Source: Mesostigma viride (Eukaryota > Streptophyta > Mesostigmatophyceae > Mesostigmatales > Mesostigmataceae). Taken from it: DNA of 64,000 nt. The position numbers and the translations under genes were made by a program. A model generated the notes under the pieces. That model was not told the origin of the DNA. It saw nothing but the letters and a program-made list of their open reading frames with translations, and did no database searches. Positions 23,601-34,971 of this stretch are shown in pieces. Where the stretch lies: positions 924,899-988,898 of the forward strand of contig RPFO01000022.1 of assembly GCA_009746045.1 (NCBI GenBank), in the 5' to 3' direction. Position 1 is the stretch's first letter; every line of letters starts with the position of its first letter.

Positions 23601-25405
23601 AGGGGTGACTTGCGGCTCGTGCAGGTGCCCTACCTTGTTTGTGTTATGCCAGTAGCAACTGTCTACTTACACCCCTTCTGGCAGCCCTTTACCGTGTGCC
23701 CTTGGGCAGCTATGTCCTTGAAGTCATAATGCTGACTTCCCTCCTTTCTCCTGCCGCCGCCCTTTCCAAAAATAACCGTCTCTTTCTCGTTTCCCCCCCC
23801 CTCTTTCACTGTGTCTTTTGCATGCACTGTCCTGTCATTCGTCTCTTCCAGGTGGGGTCGCTGGCCGATGTGCCCGTGCGGCGCCAGGCGCTCCTTCGGG
23901 CGGGCGCGCTGGCCATCCTCGTGTCCATGCTGCGCGAGGAACACCCGCCAAACGTCACGCCATCATTCATACCCCTGCCCCCCTATGCGACTGCGACCAC
24001 CACGGCACCACACGCCCCTGGGCTGCCGCCGCGCAGCAACAGCGGGCGTGCCCTCAGGCCAGGGGGAGGGGATCACGGCTTCCTGCCCCGCATGACGACT
24101 GTGGACAGGCGAACAAGCGATCCATATGGGCTGGATGATGACTTCCCCTTCTGCCCCAGCGGGGGTCTCACGGATCTGGAGCCCGTGCTGGCATTCGGCA
24201 AGGGCATGGCGGTGCGTGCGCTGGCCATGCTGTGCAAGGACGAGGAGCAGCGCTCGCTCGTGGTAGGCCTATCCGTCATGCCCACCGTGGAGCTCTTACG
24301 GTCGCCCTATGAGGAGTGCCGCATCTGGGCCGCGCGTGCGCTGCGCCATTTCATGGCTAAGGGGGGCGCGGGCACAGAGGGTGGCCAGGACGGTAACAAT
24401 AATGCTGGTCTTGGGGGTGGGGGGTCCCTCGGCATCCTGCCCAAGATGGCCGCCCCCTCAGCGGCGATGGGCCCATCGGGGGTCAGCGCGAGTGGGAAGG
24501 TACTGGACAGCCGGGATGTGGATGGGGGTGACGGCAGCGGCATTACCGCGCTCTCGGTGCCCGGGATGGGCTCGGACTCGGTCGGCGTGGTCGCTCGGGT
24601 GGCAGGGACGGGGGGCAGCTTCACGTCCAAGGGGGGAGCCGGGGCGATCCGTTCGGCGCTCGTCGCATCTGGGGGGATCAAGCTGTTAGTGGCCATGCTG
24701 CGGTTGGGGCCGGACCGTGCGCGTGTCGAGGCGGCGCTGGTGCTGGATACGTTTGCGGCCGACAGCAACGCGAATCGGGTGGTGGTAGGCCAGGCGGGCG
24801 CGGTGCCGGCGCTGGTGGAGATGATGCGCGTGGGCAACGAGGGCGCGCGGGACGTCGCCGCGGGCATGTGCTGGAACCTCGCGTGGAGCGACTACGACGG
24901 GGGCGCGCTGGTGCAGGCGGGGGCAATCCCGCTGTTTGTGCAGGTGGGCGCGAGGGCACACGGGTGGACTCATCACATGGGATGGGATGGTATTACGTGA
25001 AGAAATTGAGTTTGGGGAGGGAGACCGATGGTGTTATAGAGATGAGGTTGGGCAAGCCATATATGTATCGATATGTATACCATATCTATATTCATACATA
25101 GTAGTAGGTATCAAGTGCTGGATGTTGCTATGTGCCATTTGTATATTTCGTTAACATGTGAATATACAAACGGTTGCCATGTGGAAGCGTGGGTTTTACC
25201 CTTGCCTCGTACTGACAGGATGTGGTCGCTAGGCGCTGCTCCGGCTGACATCACTGTTTGAGTCCACAGTTATTTGGGGAAATTCTGGTGACAGTTTTTG
25301 TTGTCCCGATGGCCTTGGAATATGCGAAGGCTTAGTTAGTTTTAAAATAGTAAATGACCCCGGCTGGCCGGCCGACTTTGGGCTTTGGGCGAATGGGGCA
25401 AACCC

Positions 25406-25439
<34 letters not shown>

Positions 25440-28400
25440 ACACACACATATGCACACTGCAGATCCTGCGCACCGGCACCGAGCAAGGCAAGATGCATGC
25501 GTCGGGATGCTTCTGGAACCTCGCCTGGAGTGGGCGCAACTGCGAGGCAATCGGGCGTGCGGGCGGCGTGGAGACGCTCGTCGAGTACTTGCGCACATCA
25601 ACGGGCGCCGAGGGCCGTGCGTGGGCTGCCCGTGCGCTTGCCTCGCTGGCCAAGGGCCACAAACCAAATGGAGACGCGCTGGTCAAGGCGGGGGGTTTGT
25701 CGCCGCTGGTGGACCTGCTCAAAGGGAACTCCCAGGTAGGGTGTATGCGTGTTTCTCACTGGGGACAAGGACGTTGGATTCTCCAGATTTCTGGCCTGCG
25801 CTGGTTGTCTCATGGACATTGTGCTTATGTTCTGAAATAGGCATGGTAAAACCCATGTGTACTGAATAAGGCACGGTAGGCAATGGCTGACGGATAGGGA
25901 GCATTCCCCTTTACCACTGCTGGGTTTTTTGCAACCTTGTAACTGTGTGCATGTATCGCGTGGGCGTTGCGTGCGCGCACTTGTGTGTTGCGTGTTTTCT
26001 TTGTATGCTAATTTATCAACTAGAAAATATCTACTAGAGCTTTTAAAATATATATCTACTAGAGTATATCTACTATAGAAGTGATCGCTGTTGTGCCTGG
26101 TGCATGGTATGCTCACAGCAAAATTGTTTGGTACGATTCCGGATTCGAACACGGGACCTCTTGCATGATTTCGCTGCTATAGGGGTCTCCTGATCCAAAG
26201 GCATCCCAAGCGATAGCCCAACTGCGAAAAAGCTCTTTACAGGAGAGCGGTGCAAGTGCGTCTGAATTTCTTCAATATGAAACAGTGGATTGAATCGAAC
26301 TGCTAGCCCCACGGGGGCGGATGTGAGTAGTACTACTCACTGGGTCATGACGGCAGAAGCCGGCCAAAGGCGACTCCTGGTATGCCCACAGCGCATGCGT
26401 TGGTGCGTAGGACATGTGGAAGCGCGGATGGTGAAAGGGAGGAATGAGCTATTTGCCCCCCCACCCGCCCGCCCACCCACCCACCCACCCACCCACCCAC
26501 CCACCCACCCACCCACCCACCCACCCACCCACCCACCCACCCACCCACCCACCCACCCACCCACCCACCCACCCACCCACCCACCCACCCACCCACCCAC
26601 CCACCCACCCACCCACCCACCCACCCACCCACCCACCCACCCACCCACCACCCAGCTGCCCTCCCACCCAGCCTTTGTGACCCCTGGCCCCCCGCTTGCT
26701 GGCTTTTGTGAATGAGCAGACTGTGATGGAGACCTTTGTATTTGTGTGACTTTCACATGTGGGGGGCGCCCAGACCCAGCTCCTCCTCCCCTTGGTTCCT
26801 GATGGGGAGGATCCCTACCCTGCCACCTGGCCGCGCCTTGTTTCAAACCCTCCCAAGCCTCCAACTCTACTTCCCGTGACCCCAATCCCGCGGGCCCCCA
26901 CAAACAGCACGGCATCCTCTCGTTACCCAGCAAGGCATTGAACTGAATATTTTGATGGGTGAAGGAAATGAATGATTGAATGGATGAATGAACGAAATGA
27001 TTCACTAGATTTATGAATGCTTTTCTTTATGCCGCACCCCCCCCTCGTACAGGGCCAGGTGTGGGCGGCGCGCGCGCTTGCTAATGTCGCCGTCGGCCAC
27101 GAGGACAGGTGTCGCCTCATTGTGCGCCATGGGGCCATCCCCCACCTGATCGGCATGCTGGCGTCAGCCACGCCCGAGGGCAAGGTCATGGCCGCGGGCG
27201 TGCTCTGGAACTTGGCTTGGAACCTGGACCACGGGAGGCAGATCGTGGCGGCAGGCGGGATAAGGCCGCTGAGGGAGCTGCTCGACGTGCCGTCCTCTGA
27301 GGGGCGGATGGCAGCCGCGGGTGTGTTATGGAACTTGGCGTGGGACGTGGATAATGGGTTGGCTATCGTGAACGCCGGCGCGGTTCCTCCGCTAGTCCAG
27401 CTGGCCAGCGGGGCCGGGCCTACCCAGGAGCGTCTGTGGGCCGCGAGGGCGCTTGGAAGCCTCGCGGGCGGCCATCCCGATAACGGTCTCTCGATCGCCC
27501 ACGCGGGGGGGCTGGCGCCGATGGCACTACTTTTGCGTGCCGGACAGCAGCAGGAGCGAGCGGCGGCCGCGGTGGTGATATGGAGCATGGCGTGCCATTG
27601 CGCGGATGCCAGCAACGCCGTGGGCGCGGGGATGCTCCCGGTTACCTCGCCCTCTTTCTCCCAGGGGGATCGGTTCGGGCGGGACCAGGGCGGGGGAGGC
27701 ATGCCGATGCGGCCGGGCGTGCTGGACGAGCACACCGCGTACCAGCGCCCGCCGCAGCAAGGGCTGGGTATCGGAACCCTCGGTCCGCAAGGCCATGCCG
27801 GGGGTGGCAGCGGCAACGCCCATCACCCGCACGCGGTCAAGGAAGGCGGGTCGCTCGATCCCCGGATATTGATGGCATGCATCCCGGGCCTGGCGCAGCT
27901 GCTGGTATCGGACGCAAGCAGCGACGACTCGCGGCGCGTGGCGGCGGGTGCGCTAGCCGCACTGGCTCGCATCAACCCCGCGTGTCAGGCCGCTGTCGCG
28001 CGCGCGCAGGGGGTGATCCCTGCGTTGGTGCAACTGCTGCGTAACACGCGCGCCGTCACCAGCAGCACGGCCAGCCACCAGCTCGTGGGGCTAGCGCGGG
28101 CCCCCCCCCGGACTTCCCATGATATCACCGACACCCACTCCCAAGCAGGGGTCATGCCCGGGGGCGCCCCGTCCCCGTCCCTCGCTCCCTCTGCGCATGG
28201 GGGGGGTGACCGCGGCAGCCAGGCACCCCCGGTCCTGGTCCCCATCCTCAGCAGTAGCACCAGCCACCAGTTGGTGGGTCTCATTCGCAGCAAAGTGTCC
28301 CCTCATGAGCGGCTCGAGGCTGCCGATGCGCTGCAGGCGCTGGCAGATGGCAGCCCGGCCAACGCGGCCGCGATCCGTGCCGCGCTGGCGGATTTGCCGA

Positions 28401-28489
28401 GGGGCGGCGCGAGCAGCGGCGCGGGCGATGACGTGGCGAGTTTCGTCTCGCACGCGCTCTCGTGGGCGGGCGCAGAGTACGTTTCATGA
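17625..28489 (+). CDS. Large armadillo-repeat protein
   Basis: Exons: 17625-21493 (one frame switch in a purine-rich stretch at about 19260-19480), 21705-23288, 23852-24943, 25463-25735 and 27053-28489. All four introns are GT-AG and phase 0, and exons 2-5 are each a multiple of three. The N-terminal half (about 1,290 residues) has a few helical blocks (VSLAESLCGSLPRLLQQQVE, SLYELSVAWRAVLMRYARL) separated by Gly/Ser/Glu-rich linkers and matches nothing I know. From exon 2 onward armadillo repeats dominate: AAAGAIPQLVEMLYDGD, ALGALAWDAGNRRAI, and four AAG-x-x-WNLAW repeats in exons 3-5. Such proteins are scaffolds for protein binding; the partner is unknown. The start is the first ATG in the long frame; the frame is open upstream to 17172, so fusion to the lipase gene or an earlier exon is possible. 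Confidence 0.75.
19255..19480 (+). other. Purine-rich stretch where the armadillo gene changes frame
   Basis: Almost only G and A on plus. Upstream coding is in one frame (LHLEKLMQRV), downstream in another (EGEEEEGEQGEEEAGEEGE). No pyrimidine-rich acceptor is present, so an indel in G runs (real or assembly error) is likelier than an intron. Confidence 0.6.
23280..23430 (+). repeat. Triplicated in-frame donor (GCTGCTG|GTGAG) in the armadillo gene
   Basis: Donors of the form CTGCTG|GTGAG occur at 23289, 23340 and 23424. The frame stays open, and the distances (51 and 135 bp) are multiples of three. Use of the later donors would add 17 or 45 residues without breaking the protein. Confidence 0.75.
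25408..25450. repeat. (CA)n microsatellite just upstream of an acceptor
   Basis: A CA tract ends about a dozen bases before the acceptor ACTGCAG at 25462. It replaces the usual polypyrimidine tract of this intron (24944-25462). Confidence 0.8.
25776..25815 (-). repeat. Dispersed ~40-bp repeat with CCAGAAATCTGG core, copy 1
   Basis: On minus this reads GAGACAACCAGCGCAGGCCA followed by GAAATCTGGAGAATC; it recurs on plus at about 49992-50030. The core CCAGAAATCTGG is nearly palindromic. Copy 1 lies in an armadillo-gene intron. Confidence 0.7.
26130..26345 (-). mobile_element. tRNA-related SINE-like element, copy 1
   Basis: Read on minus, the sequence has an RNA polymerase III B-box-like core (GTGTTCGAATCC) preceded by GATGCCTTTGGATCAGGAGA and AGAGGTCCC, a decayed tRNA layout. 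A diverged homologue lies at about 32570-32770, sharing this block, the GGAGAGYGGTGCAAG segment and a GAGTAGTACTACTC-type palindrome. It sits in the last armadillo-gene intron. It does not fold as an intact tRNA, so I call a SINE, not a tRNA gene. Confidence 0.6.
26457..26648. repeat. (CCCA)n microsatellite, ~190 bp
   Basis: A pure tetranucleotide array inside the last armadillo-gene intron (25736-27052). It explains the Pro-Thr-His and Gly-Trp-Val frames seen on both strands. Confidence 0.95.
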
Positions 28490-30490
28490 TGGTAGTATAT
28501 ATTTATCGAGGATCTTATGTAATCATTATGTATATAGCAGTAGCACGCTATGCGGTGGGGTGTGGGAGGGGGTTTATGAACTAGTTCATCAATGAAAACA
28601 CGGGCCGATGGGGGAAACGTGGAGCACTCGTGTTGCTTCCAAGGGGGGTGTTTGCTTCGCAAGGCTAACGATTCCTCGGGTGTTTGGATTCCCAGACCAT
28701 GTTGGACTGGTGGTGGCGTAGCATGGCTGTGGGAACAGGTTGTGTTCACACAACGTGGTTTAGGAGGGATGATAGAACATAGCGTGGTTTATTTAGGGGT
28801 GGGAGGGGAATGTTAGGCAAGTGTGATTTCCGAGGGGGTGAGATGTGGCGGGGGGGCGCTCGCTGTCAGAGAGAGCGCCTGTCTGTAGTTGTGTGGGTAA
28901 AAGGTGGGCGGGGGACTGAGGAGCTCTCAGTGGATATCGTCTTCTACTATCATGCATATAGTGTACTCAATGAATACATATAGTAGTGTACTACTATAAA
29001 TGCAAGCTTAGCAGTGCAGGGCCACAGGTGGATGTGTGTCCCTTGCGCATACATGTATGTCATGTATGATGTTCAGGGATGGTGGTTTGGATTACCGGAC
29101 ATTGGTATGGAGCAGAGCACAATTGGCATTTGCGGCTGCATGTGAGGGTTGATTGTGCGTTGGTGGTGGCGGAAAGAGGAGAAGGGGTAGGAATAGGCTA
29201 TTCCACTCGCAAGTGGCCGAGGGCTCAATGGAAGGGGAAGGGGAGAGATGAGTGTGCCATACCACAGGAGCCAGGAAGGGTGGTCTTGGTAGACATGAGG
29301 ATAGCGGACCTAAGGGCAAGGTGCATGTGTGTGACGCAGTCAACGCGCGCACCAAATGTCGTCATGTTTGAATGTGTCCACACCATCCATGTGCCCTTGC
29401 ATTTGACGTCATGTTCTGGTACCCTCCTGGCCTAGTAAGGTTCTCCGACGGCATGGTCTGGATGTGCATGGATCTGGCGTCCGCAGGGAGGCAGGTTTGC
29501 GGTCGCAGCAGGAAGAAATGCAGGGATTGGAAGGGGCAGGGATGGAAGGAAGAGGGGCAGGGGCGCGTTACAGAGCCTGCAATGGATTTTTGTTTCTTTT
29601 TGGAAAGATGTCAATACAGAAGTATGGAGATAGAAGCTGCCAAGCCCTTTACCTGTTAGGTAACGAGCCGGCAACTTGGATCTAATCATGTGTGGCCATT
29701 GTTCACCTGGGTGCTAGCCCATATCTGTGTGTCGCTCGAATGGCAATCTTGTTGACAGCCAAGAAAGCACACTACTAGTTTCGTTCAGGAATCCCCTTCC
29801 CAAAAATTGCCTATCATCAATCCTCCCCACCATAAATGTTGTTCACCCCTCCTCCGGTGCACCATAAGGAGGCTGTCAATACTGCTATGACCATCTGGCG
29901 TCATTGGTTCTGATCGCATTCTCTGCCATGCTATTCCCTCTGTTGCTCTACCTGCTACGTTGATGCCCGCGACACAGGCCCACAAACTGCTGCATCCAGT
30001 GATCGAGCGAGTTACTAATGTGCCCAACATGAGCAGTTACCGACAGATGTGTCATCGGCCTGCATTTCGTATGTTATTGGGCTATCCTTTCAAAGCCAGA
30101 CCTGGGACAAGCACTCCAAAAATCACACTCGTGGAGTTGCGACCATTCATTGATCGAATATTCATTCATTTATTCAAGCAGGTCTAGAGCTTTTGGGAAA
30201 GTCACGGAGTACAGACTGTTTGATAAAGTACATTTTGTCAATCATTCTTGACGAAGCACAACAAGAAGGCCGCAGTCCTGAACCACCCCTATCTCTCATT
30301 GCCTGGAAGGCAGGCCGCCATGCTGGCATATACCCAGGAATCACCCATGTGCAACCCCACGACATGCATCATCTGACGGTGCCAGCGCATATAGCTGCGT
30401 ACGTATTGCCGATGCGGCCGGCCCGATCGATCCTGCTAGCCCCAAGTTGATGGATGGATGGGTGCATGCAATCATAGCAGTATATTTTAT
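28490..30490. other. 3' flank of the armadillo gene, no gene recognised
   Basis: Short frames only. AT-rich patches with ATATAG repeats occur near 28960. The armadillo 3' UTR and polyadenylation site must begin here, but I cannot place them. Confidence 0.4.
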
Positions 30491-30645
30491 CTAGTAGCAA
30501 ACAATCCTATATACTGGTCTATATCTATAGTGTGCTAAACCCAAGCGGTGTTACCTAGCATGCTTCCCAAGCGTGCATACACGCGGCTTTCCCACTGCGG
30601 GGGTGTCTTTGTCCTCTATCTAGAACCTGAGCCCACTTGGCCTTA
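30490..30645. repeat. Dispersed repeat shared with 34370-34512
   Basis: CTAGCATGCTTCCCAAGCGT, then CACGCGGCTTTCCCACT and GTCCTCTATC...CTGAGCCCACT recur in the same order at 34370-34512. Class unknown. Confidence 0.65.
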
Positions 30646-31300
30646 AGTCCATCATCTTTCTGCAAGGCCTTAAGCCACTGAGGCCCTGTCATTGGCGTAT
30701 GTAAAGCGTGCCAGGCGAGGGAGATTCGGCATGGTCCACGTCGGCCTCGATCAGAGCTGGGGAGTAAGCTACCTGGCAGCAGCTTGACGCGGTCCCGGTA
30801 TACACGTGTACTGGACGCGAGAGCCATCATGAAGGAGGAAGAGGCTGGTCGGGCGGTGGCTGAGTGCATGAGCCCAACCGCCGCGGCCAGGGCCTCTGTC
30901 TTCTTGCTGACCTCCAGCCCCGCTACGTAGGCCTCGATAGTTTCAGTGCCGGATGCAGTCAAGCCATGTCTGCACGTGCTTATGCAGTGTCGGCCTCGCC
31001 AGAGGGTGGTGCATCGTCTGCGTACGGATAATTTACGCTAGCCTTATCTCCGTGTCCGCCCCACCGTGCCAGAACTTGTTTGCGACTTTCACCCCGGGTT
31101 CCCTACCCACTTAATGCAAGCAAGCCGCTTGCGCGCCGGCCTGAATCATTCGTGATCACTGCTGGCCACATCATTGCCGGCAATAACATGAACAGGTAAG
31201 GCGGGAGCACGTGACCGCCGTCAGCCATTTTCGTATGCATCATATACGTAACCGAGTAACTGAGACGCCATTAATTAATTATAAAATTTTAAATATTAGA
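30646..31300. other. Spacer with LINE-like 5' tag
   Basis: No gene recognised. CGCCGTCAGCCATTTTCG at about 31217 is the same tag found in the LINE 5' regions at 34228 and near 52733, so a short LINE 5' remnant may be present. Confidence 0.4.
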
Positions 31301-31330
31301 CTCGTGCTCCCGTTGGGGAGTCACGGAGCA
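31301..31330. repeat. 30-bp hairpin repeat CTCGTGCTCCCGTTGGGGAG..., copy 1
   Basis: The block (ends GTGCTCC/GGAGCA pair) recurs at 50311-50340 and 50801-50830. In every case it follows a TTAATTAA-rich run. Probably an end of a SINE-like family. Confidence 0.75.
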
Positions 31331-31339
31331 TTAATCCCG

Positions 31340-32242
31340 ATGGATGGATTGATGGATTGATGGATGGATGGATTGATGGATTGATGGATGGATGGATGGA
31401 TGGATGGATGGATGGATGGATGGATGGATGGATGGATGGATGGATGGATGTATGGATGGATGGATGGATGGATGGATGGATGGATGGATGGATGGATGGA
31501 TGGATGGATGGATGGATGGATGGATGGATGGATGGATGGATGGATGGATGGATGGATGGATGGATGGATGGATGGATGGATGGATGGATGGATGGATGGA
31601 TGGATGGATGGATGGATGGATGGATGGATGGATGGATGGATGGATGGATGGATGGATGGATGGATGGATGGATGGATGGATGGATGGATGGATGGATGGA
31701 TGGATGGATGGATGGATGGATGGATGGATGGATGGATGGATGGATGGATGGATGGATGGATGGATGGATGGATGGATGGATGGATGGATGGATGGATGGA
31801 TGGATGGATGGATGGATGGATGGATGGATGGATGGATGGATGGATGGATGGATGGATGGATGGATGGATGGATGGATGGATGGATGGATGGATGGATGGA
31901 TGGATGGATGGATGGATGGATGGATGGATGGATGGATGGATGGATGGATGGATGGATGGATGGATGGATGGATGGATGGATGGATGGATGGATGGATGGA
32001 TGGATGGATGGATGGATGGATGGATGGATGGATGGATGGATGGATGGATGGATGGATGGATGGATGGATGGATGGATGGATGGATGGATGGATGGATGGA
32101 TGGATGGATGGATGGATGGATGGATGGATGGATGGATGGATGGATGGATGGATGGATGGATGGATGGATGGATGGATGGATGGATGGATGGATGGATGGA
32201 TGGATGGATGGATGGATGGATGGATGGATGGATGGATGGATG
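31340..32242. repeat. (GGAT)n microsatellite, ~900 bp
   Basis: Nearly perfect tetranucleotide array of about 225 units with a few substitutions near its left end. It is open in many frames (Gly-Trp-Met-Asp, Ile-His-Pro-Ser), none of which is evidence of coding. Confidence 0.97.
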
Positions 32243-32264
32243 GGTAGTTGGGTACACGCAATCC

Positions 32265-33225
32265 TACCGTTCTAATTATATCAAGGCCTTGTACACGGTC
32301 CTCTGGGAGGCGCTCTTTGGGTTATACTAGCTCTGCATGGATCGGGTACCACCAGCGTTTATTGCTGCCATTCGCATCGACTGTCTGAGGACTCACAGGC
32401 AGTAGTGCGGACTGCGGCACCCCACCATTCCCCCTTCACCACGGGGTATGGCAAGGTTGTGTCCTGTCCCCATAACTTCTGATTTGGCACGCCGCAAAGG
32501 TGAAAACCATTTGCGTTCAGTGCCGGTCCGCGGAAAACGCGGAAAAACGCAATCTGCAAATGAATCCAGGCCGGAATCGAACTGGGGACCTCTTGCACCA
32601 ATTTTGCTTACTATAGTGACGGACGTCTCCGGATCCTAAGGCATAGCCAACTGACACCTACAGTCATCCGCAAAAGTTCTCCTTTCCGGGGAGTGATGCA
32701 AGCCTTTCGGATTTGGTACTAGATAAATCATTCGAGATCTGTGTGTAGGAGTACTACACACGTGTCTGCACTCGAGACTTGTTCAGTCTCGAACCGTGAG
32801 ACGGGCTGAACACGGCTGGAACCTTCTTGAGAAGGGGGCGTAGCCGGTACTATCGAGATCCGCCAAGCATATATTCTGATCACCATACATCTGTTCACTA
32901 TTGTCGTGGATCACATCATGCGTCGGGCACGTACGTGCGCGCTTGACCGCTCTTAAGGGGTTCGAGCCCGGCTTGGACATCCTTAACGAGTGCGAACACG
33001 GCGGCGTTGTCCCTGGCTACCGCCTGTCCAACCTGATTTATGCTGATGATACCACCCTCATCGCGCGCCCCGAGCACATTCAGACATGGCTGGACTGTCT
33101 GGGCTTCAAGGCGAGGGCGCCGGTGGGGTTGGAGATTAGTGTCAAAACTGAGGCGATGGTGATTGGGGCATGCAATTCCAGTTGCCCACTTCTGCCGTGG
33201 CTGCTAGACGGGACGGAGGTCCCGT
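32265..33225 (+). pseudogene. Non-LTR (LINE) reverse transcriptase fragment
   Basis: The piece begins [14 protein letters not shown] (counterpart of KAFDTVLWEALWA in the copy at 53523-54116), is cut by a SINE at 32475-32882, and continues with VVDHIMRRAR and LIYADDTTLIARPEHIQTWL, which holds the catalytic YADD of RT. It ends near LLDGTEVP where an inverted LINE ORF1 segment begins. Both stop codons and the insertion make it inactive. Confidence 0.8.
32475..32882 (-). mobile_element. SINE-like insertion in the LINE RT, with CCATA target duplication
   Basis: The uninterrupted RT copy reads TCCCCATACCTGTTC. Here the same site reads CCCCATA at 32474, then ~408 bp of unrelated sequence, then CCATACATCTGTTC. 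CCATA at 32470-32474 and 32883-32887 fits a 5-bp target-site duplication. The insert contains, on minus, a B-box-like GTTCGATTCC and is homologous to the element at 26130-26345. It also holds a hairpin around ACTTGTTCAGTCTCGAA. Confidence 0.65.
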
Positions 33226-33237
33226 TGATCCGTGAGA

Positions 33238-34245
33238 GGGGCGGGAGGTCACCAGCATCCAGCCGGGGTGGCTGGGATGCGATGGTGGCCGTCTGCTCCG
33301 CTATATCTTTGGGACCTGTGAGGCAAGGGCCTCGGTGTGGGCGGTGATGGCTTCAAGCTTCTTCATGAGCACGCCGCACTTGCCCTCCACCTGGTTAAGG
33401 CGAGAGACAAGTGCAGCGTGCGTCTCAGATGCCTGTGCCGCGGTGTCGGCAGCGTCGTGAACTGGGGCTGGAGCTTGTGGACGACCTTGGTTTCCACATT
33501 GGAGACCCGGGCCTCCACCGTGTTGAGCGTCGTGTTCAGCGAGGTCAGCTTCTCGGCCAACGGCCAGGTCACGTGCTCCTCCATGCAGCACTGCTCGGAT
33601 GTCATCCTTGCAGAGGGAGGAAGCCGAGGTGGCTGCATCGGCCACGCAGGCTGGGCTGGGGCGCGAATCTTGGCGTCGATTTTGGCCATAGGTAGCTGGT
33701 GAAGCTGCACAGGATGCCGCGAGGCGGTGGCTGAGGTCTCCCCTGGTAAAGAGCCTCTCCAGGTTCTCGTCGGGGATGGGCCCTGTTGCCCCATGGAGCT
33801 TGCGTTCCTGTGCCAAAAAACGCACTATTTCGGCGCATTCTTCTGTGATCAGCTCTAGCCAGTGCTGAAAAGAAAAGCGGGCGTAATCAAGTAGGTACTT
33901 TCGCCATTTGTGTTCGTGGCAGGGTTTCTTGGGCTCGGGCGAGGCGCTTGGCGATGGGTTTGCTGGCGATGTTGCGAGCCCAGGCGGCTGGGCAAGGACG
34001 ATGGCGAGTGGGTTGGGCTGGAAGCCGGAAAGCTCCTTTTCCCAACCCCGTTTTGCTTTTGGGGTCGTCATAGCTGCTTGTCACGTGCGTAACTTTGGCA
34101 ATACTGCGTTTCAGCCGTAACCGATTATACTGGCATGTGCGTCTCAAAAAAGCGCATCTAATGAAAGTGGTCTGACCGAATTTGGGGCTCAGACGCAAAA
34201 GATCTGAGCTCCGCCCTCAGCCATACCGCCGTCAGCCATTTTCGT
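33238..34245 (-). pseudogene. LINE ORF1 fragment with 5' region, inverted relative to the adjoining RT
   Basis: The minus frame starts MTTPKAKRGWEKELS at 34071 and matches the complete ORF1 at 51201-52574, including KPCHEHKWRKYL and SRLNQVEGKCGVLMKKLEAI. It is interrupted by frame changes and lacks the C-terminal third. Upstream (34072-34245) lies the same 5' region as at 52575-52760, with CGTAACTTTGGCAATACTGC and GTCAGCCATTTTCG (plus-strand reading). It meets the RT fragment head-on at about 33225-33238. Confidence 0.75.
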
Positions 34246-34971
34246 CTGCCGCGACTTCATGTAGAAGCAAGGGAATGTGTGCTACATGATCTCCCAACGG
34301 AGTCATGTTATAATTTAATTTAATTTACCGGTCTAATTATCATAATAATAATAATAATAATAATTATCAATCTACAAAAACAATCCTATACTCTCTATCT
34401 ATTGTGCCCTCGACTCTAGGGGTCTTGTCTAGCATGCTTCCCACGTGTGCAAACACGCGGCTTCGATCCCACTGGAGGGGGGGCGTTGTCCTCTATGACC
34501 TGAGCCCACTAGTGGCTATATGGTACGTTGGGGCGTGATGCAAACGATATTTGTAACTTTCGTGTAAATTGGTATTTCTAATGAGATTAGCATAGTGCGG
34601 CCGTGGCATGCCGTGCCCATGTGCACATGACACGCAAGTACTTACATACTTAAGGCTGCCCCATGGTCCAGAGCCCACAGACAGGCTTGGAACGCACTTA
34701 GCGGCGTCAGTTCAAGGGAGAATCGCTCAGGCGCCATGTACTGTCGCTGGACGCACGGCTTCTGATGTACGCTCTGAATATAAACAATTCGTTCATGTCT
34801 GGGGTCTAGCTCGCAAAAAAGACTGACCAGTAGATGGCCCTAGCTAGCTAGCCACTTCACCTGGCCACCCCCAAGTCAAAACTAGTAAGCAATCCCGCTA
34901 GTGCTCCCTACGGAGGCATTCTGGTTGTGGGCCCTGCCGACATACAACAGTTTGCAGGTTACAAGTAGCTG
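34246..34971. other. Repeat-rich spacer 3' of the flavoprotein gene
   Basis: Contains the block GATCTCCCAACGGAGTCATG near 34290 whose inverse relative is at 50745-50773, an ATA/TAA microsatellite at about 34343-34365, and at 34370-34512 the second copy of the repeat at 30490-30645. No gene seen. The 3' UTR of the minus-strand flavoprotein gene should lie at the right end. Confidence 0.5.

Noticed and set aside
26130-26230. Possible tRNA gene on minus
   Set aside because: A B-box-like TTCGAATCC is present, but no proper acceptor stem or cloverleaf could be fitted, and a related copy occurs in a SINE insertion.
30555-30962. 135-codon minus frame
   Set aside because: Partly overlaps a dispersed repeat shared with 34370-34512 and shows no known domain.
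31296-32330. Long Ile-His-Pro-Ser and Gly-Trp-Met-Asp frames
   Set aside because: Pure translation of a GGAT microsatellite.
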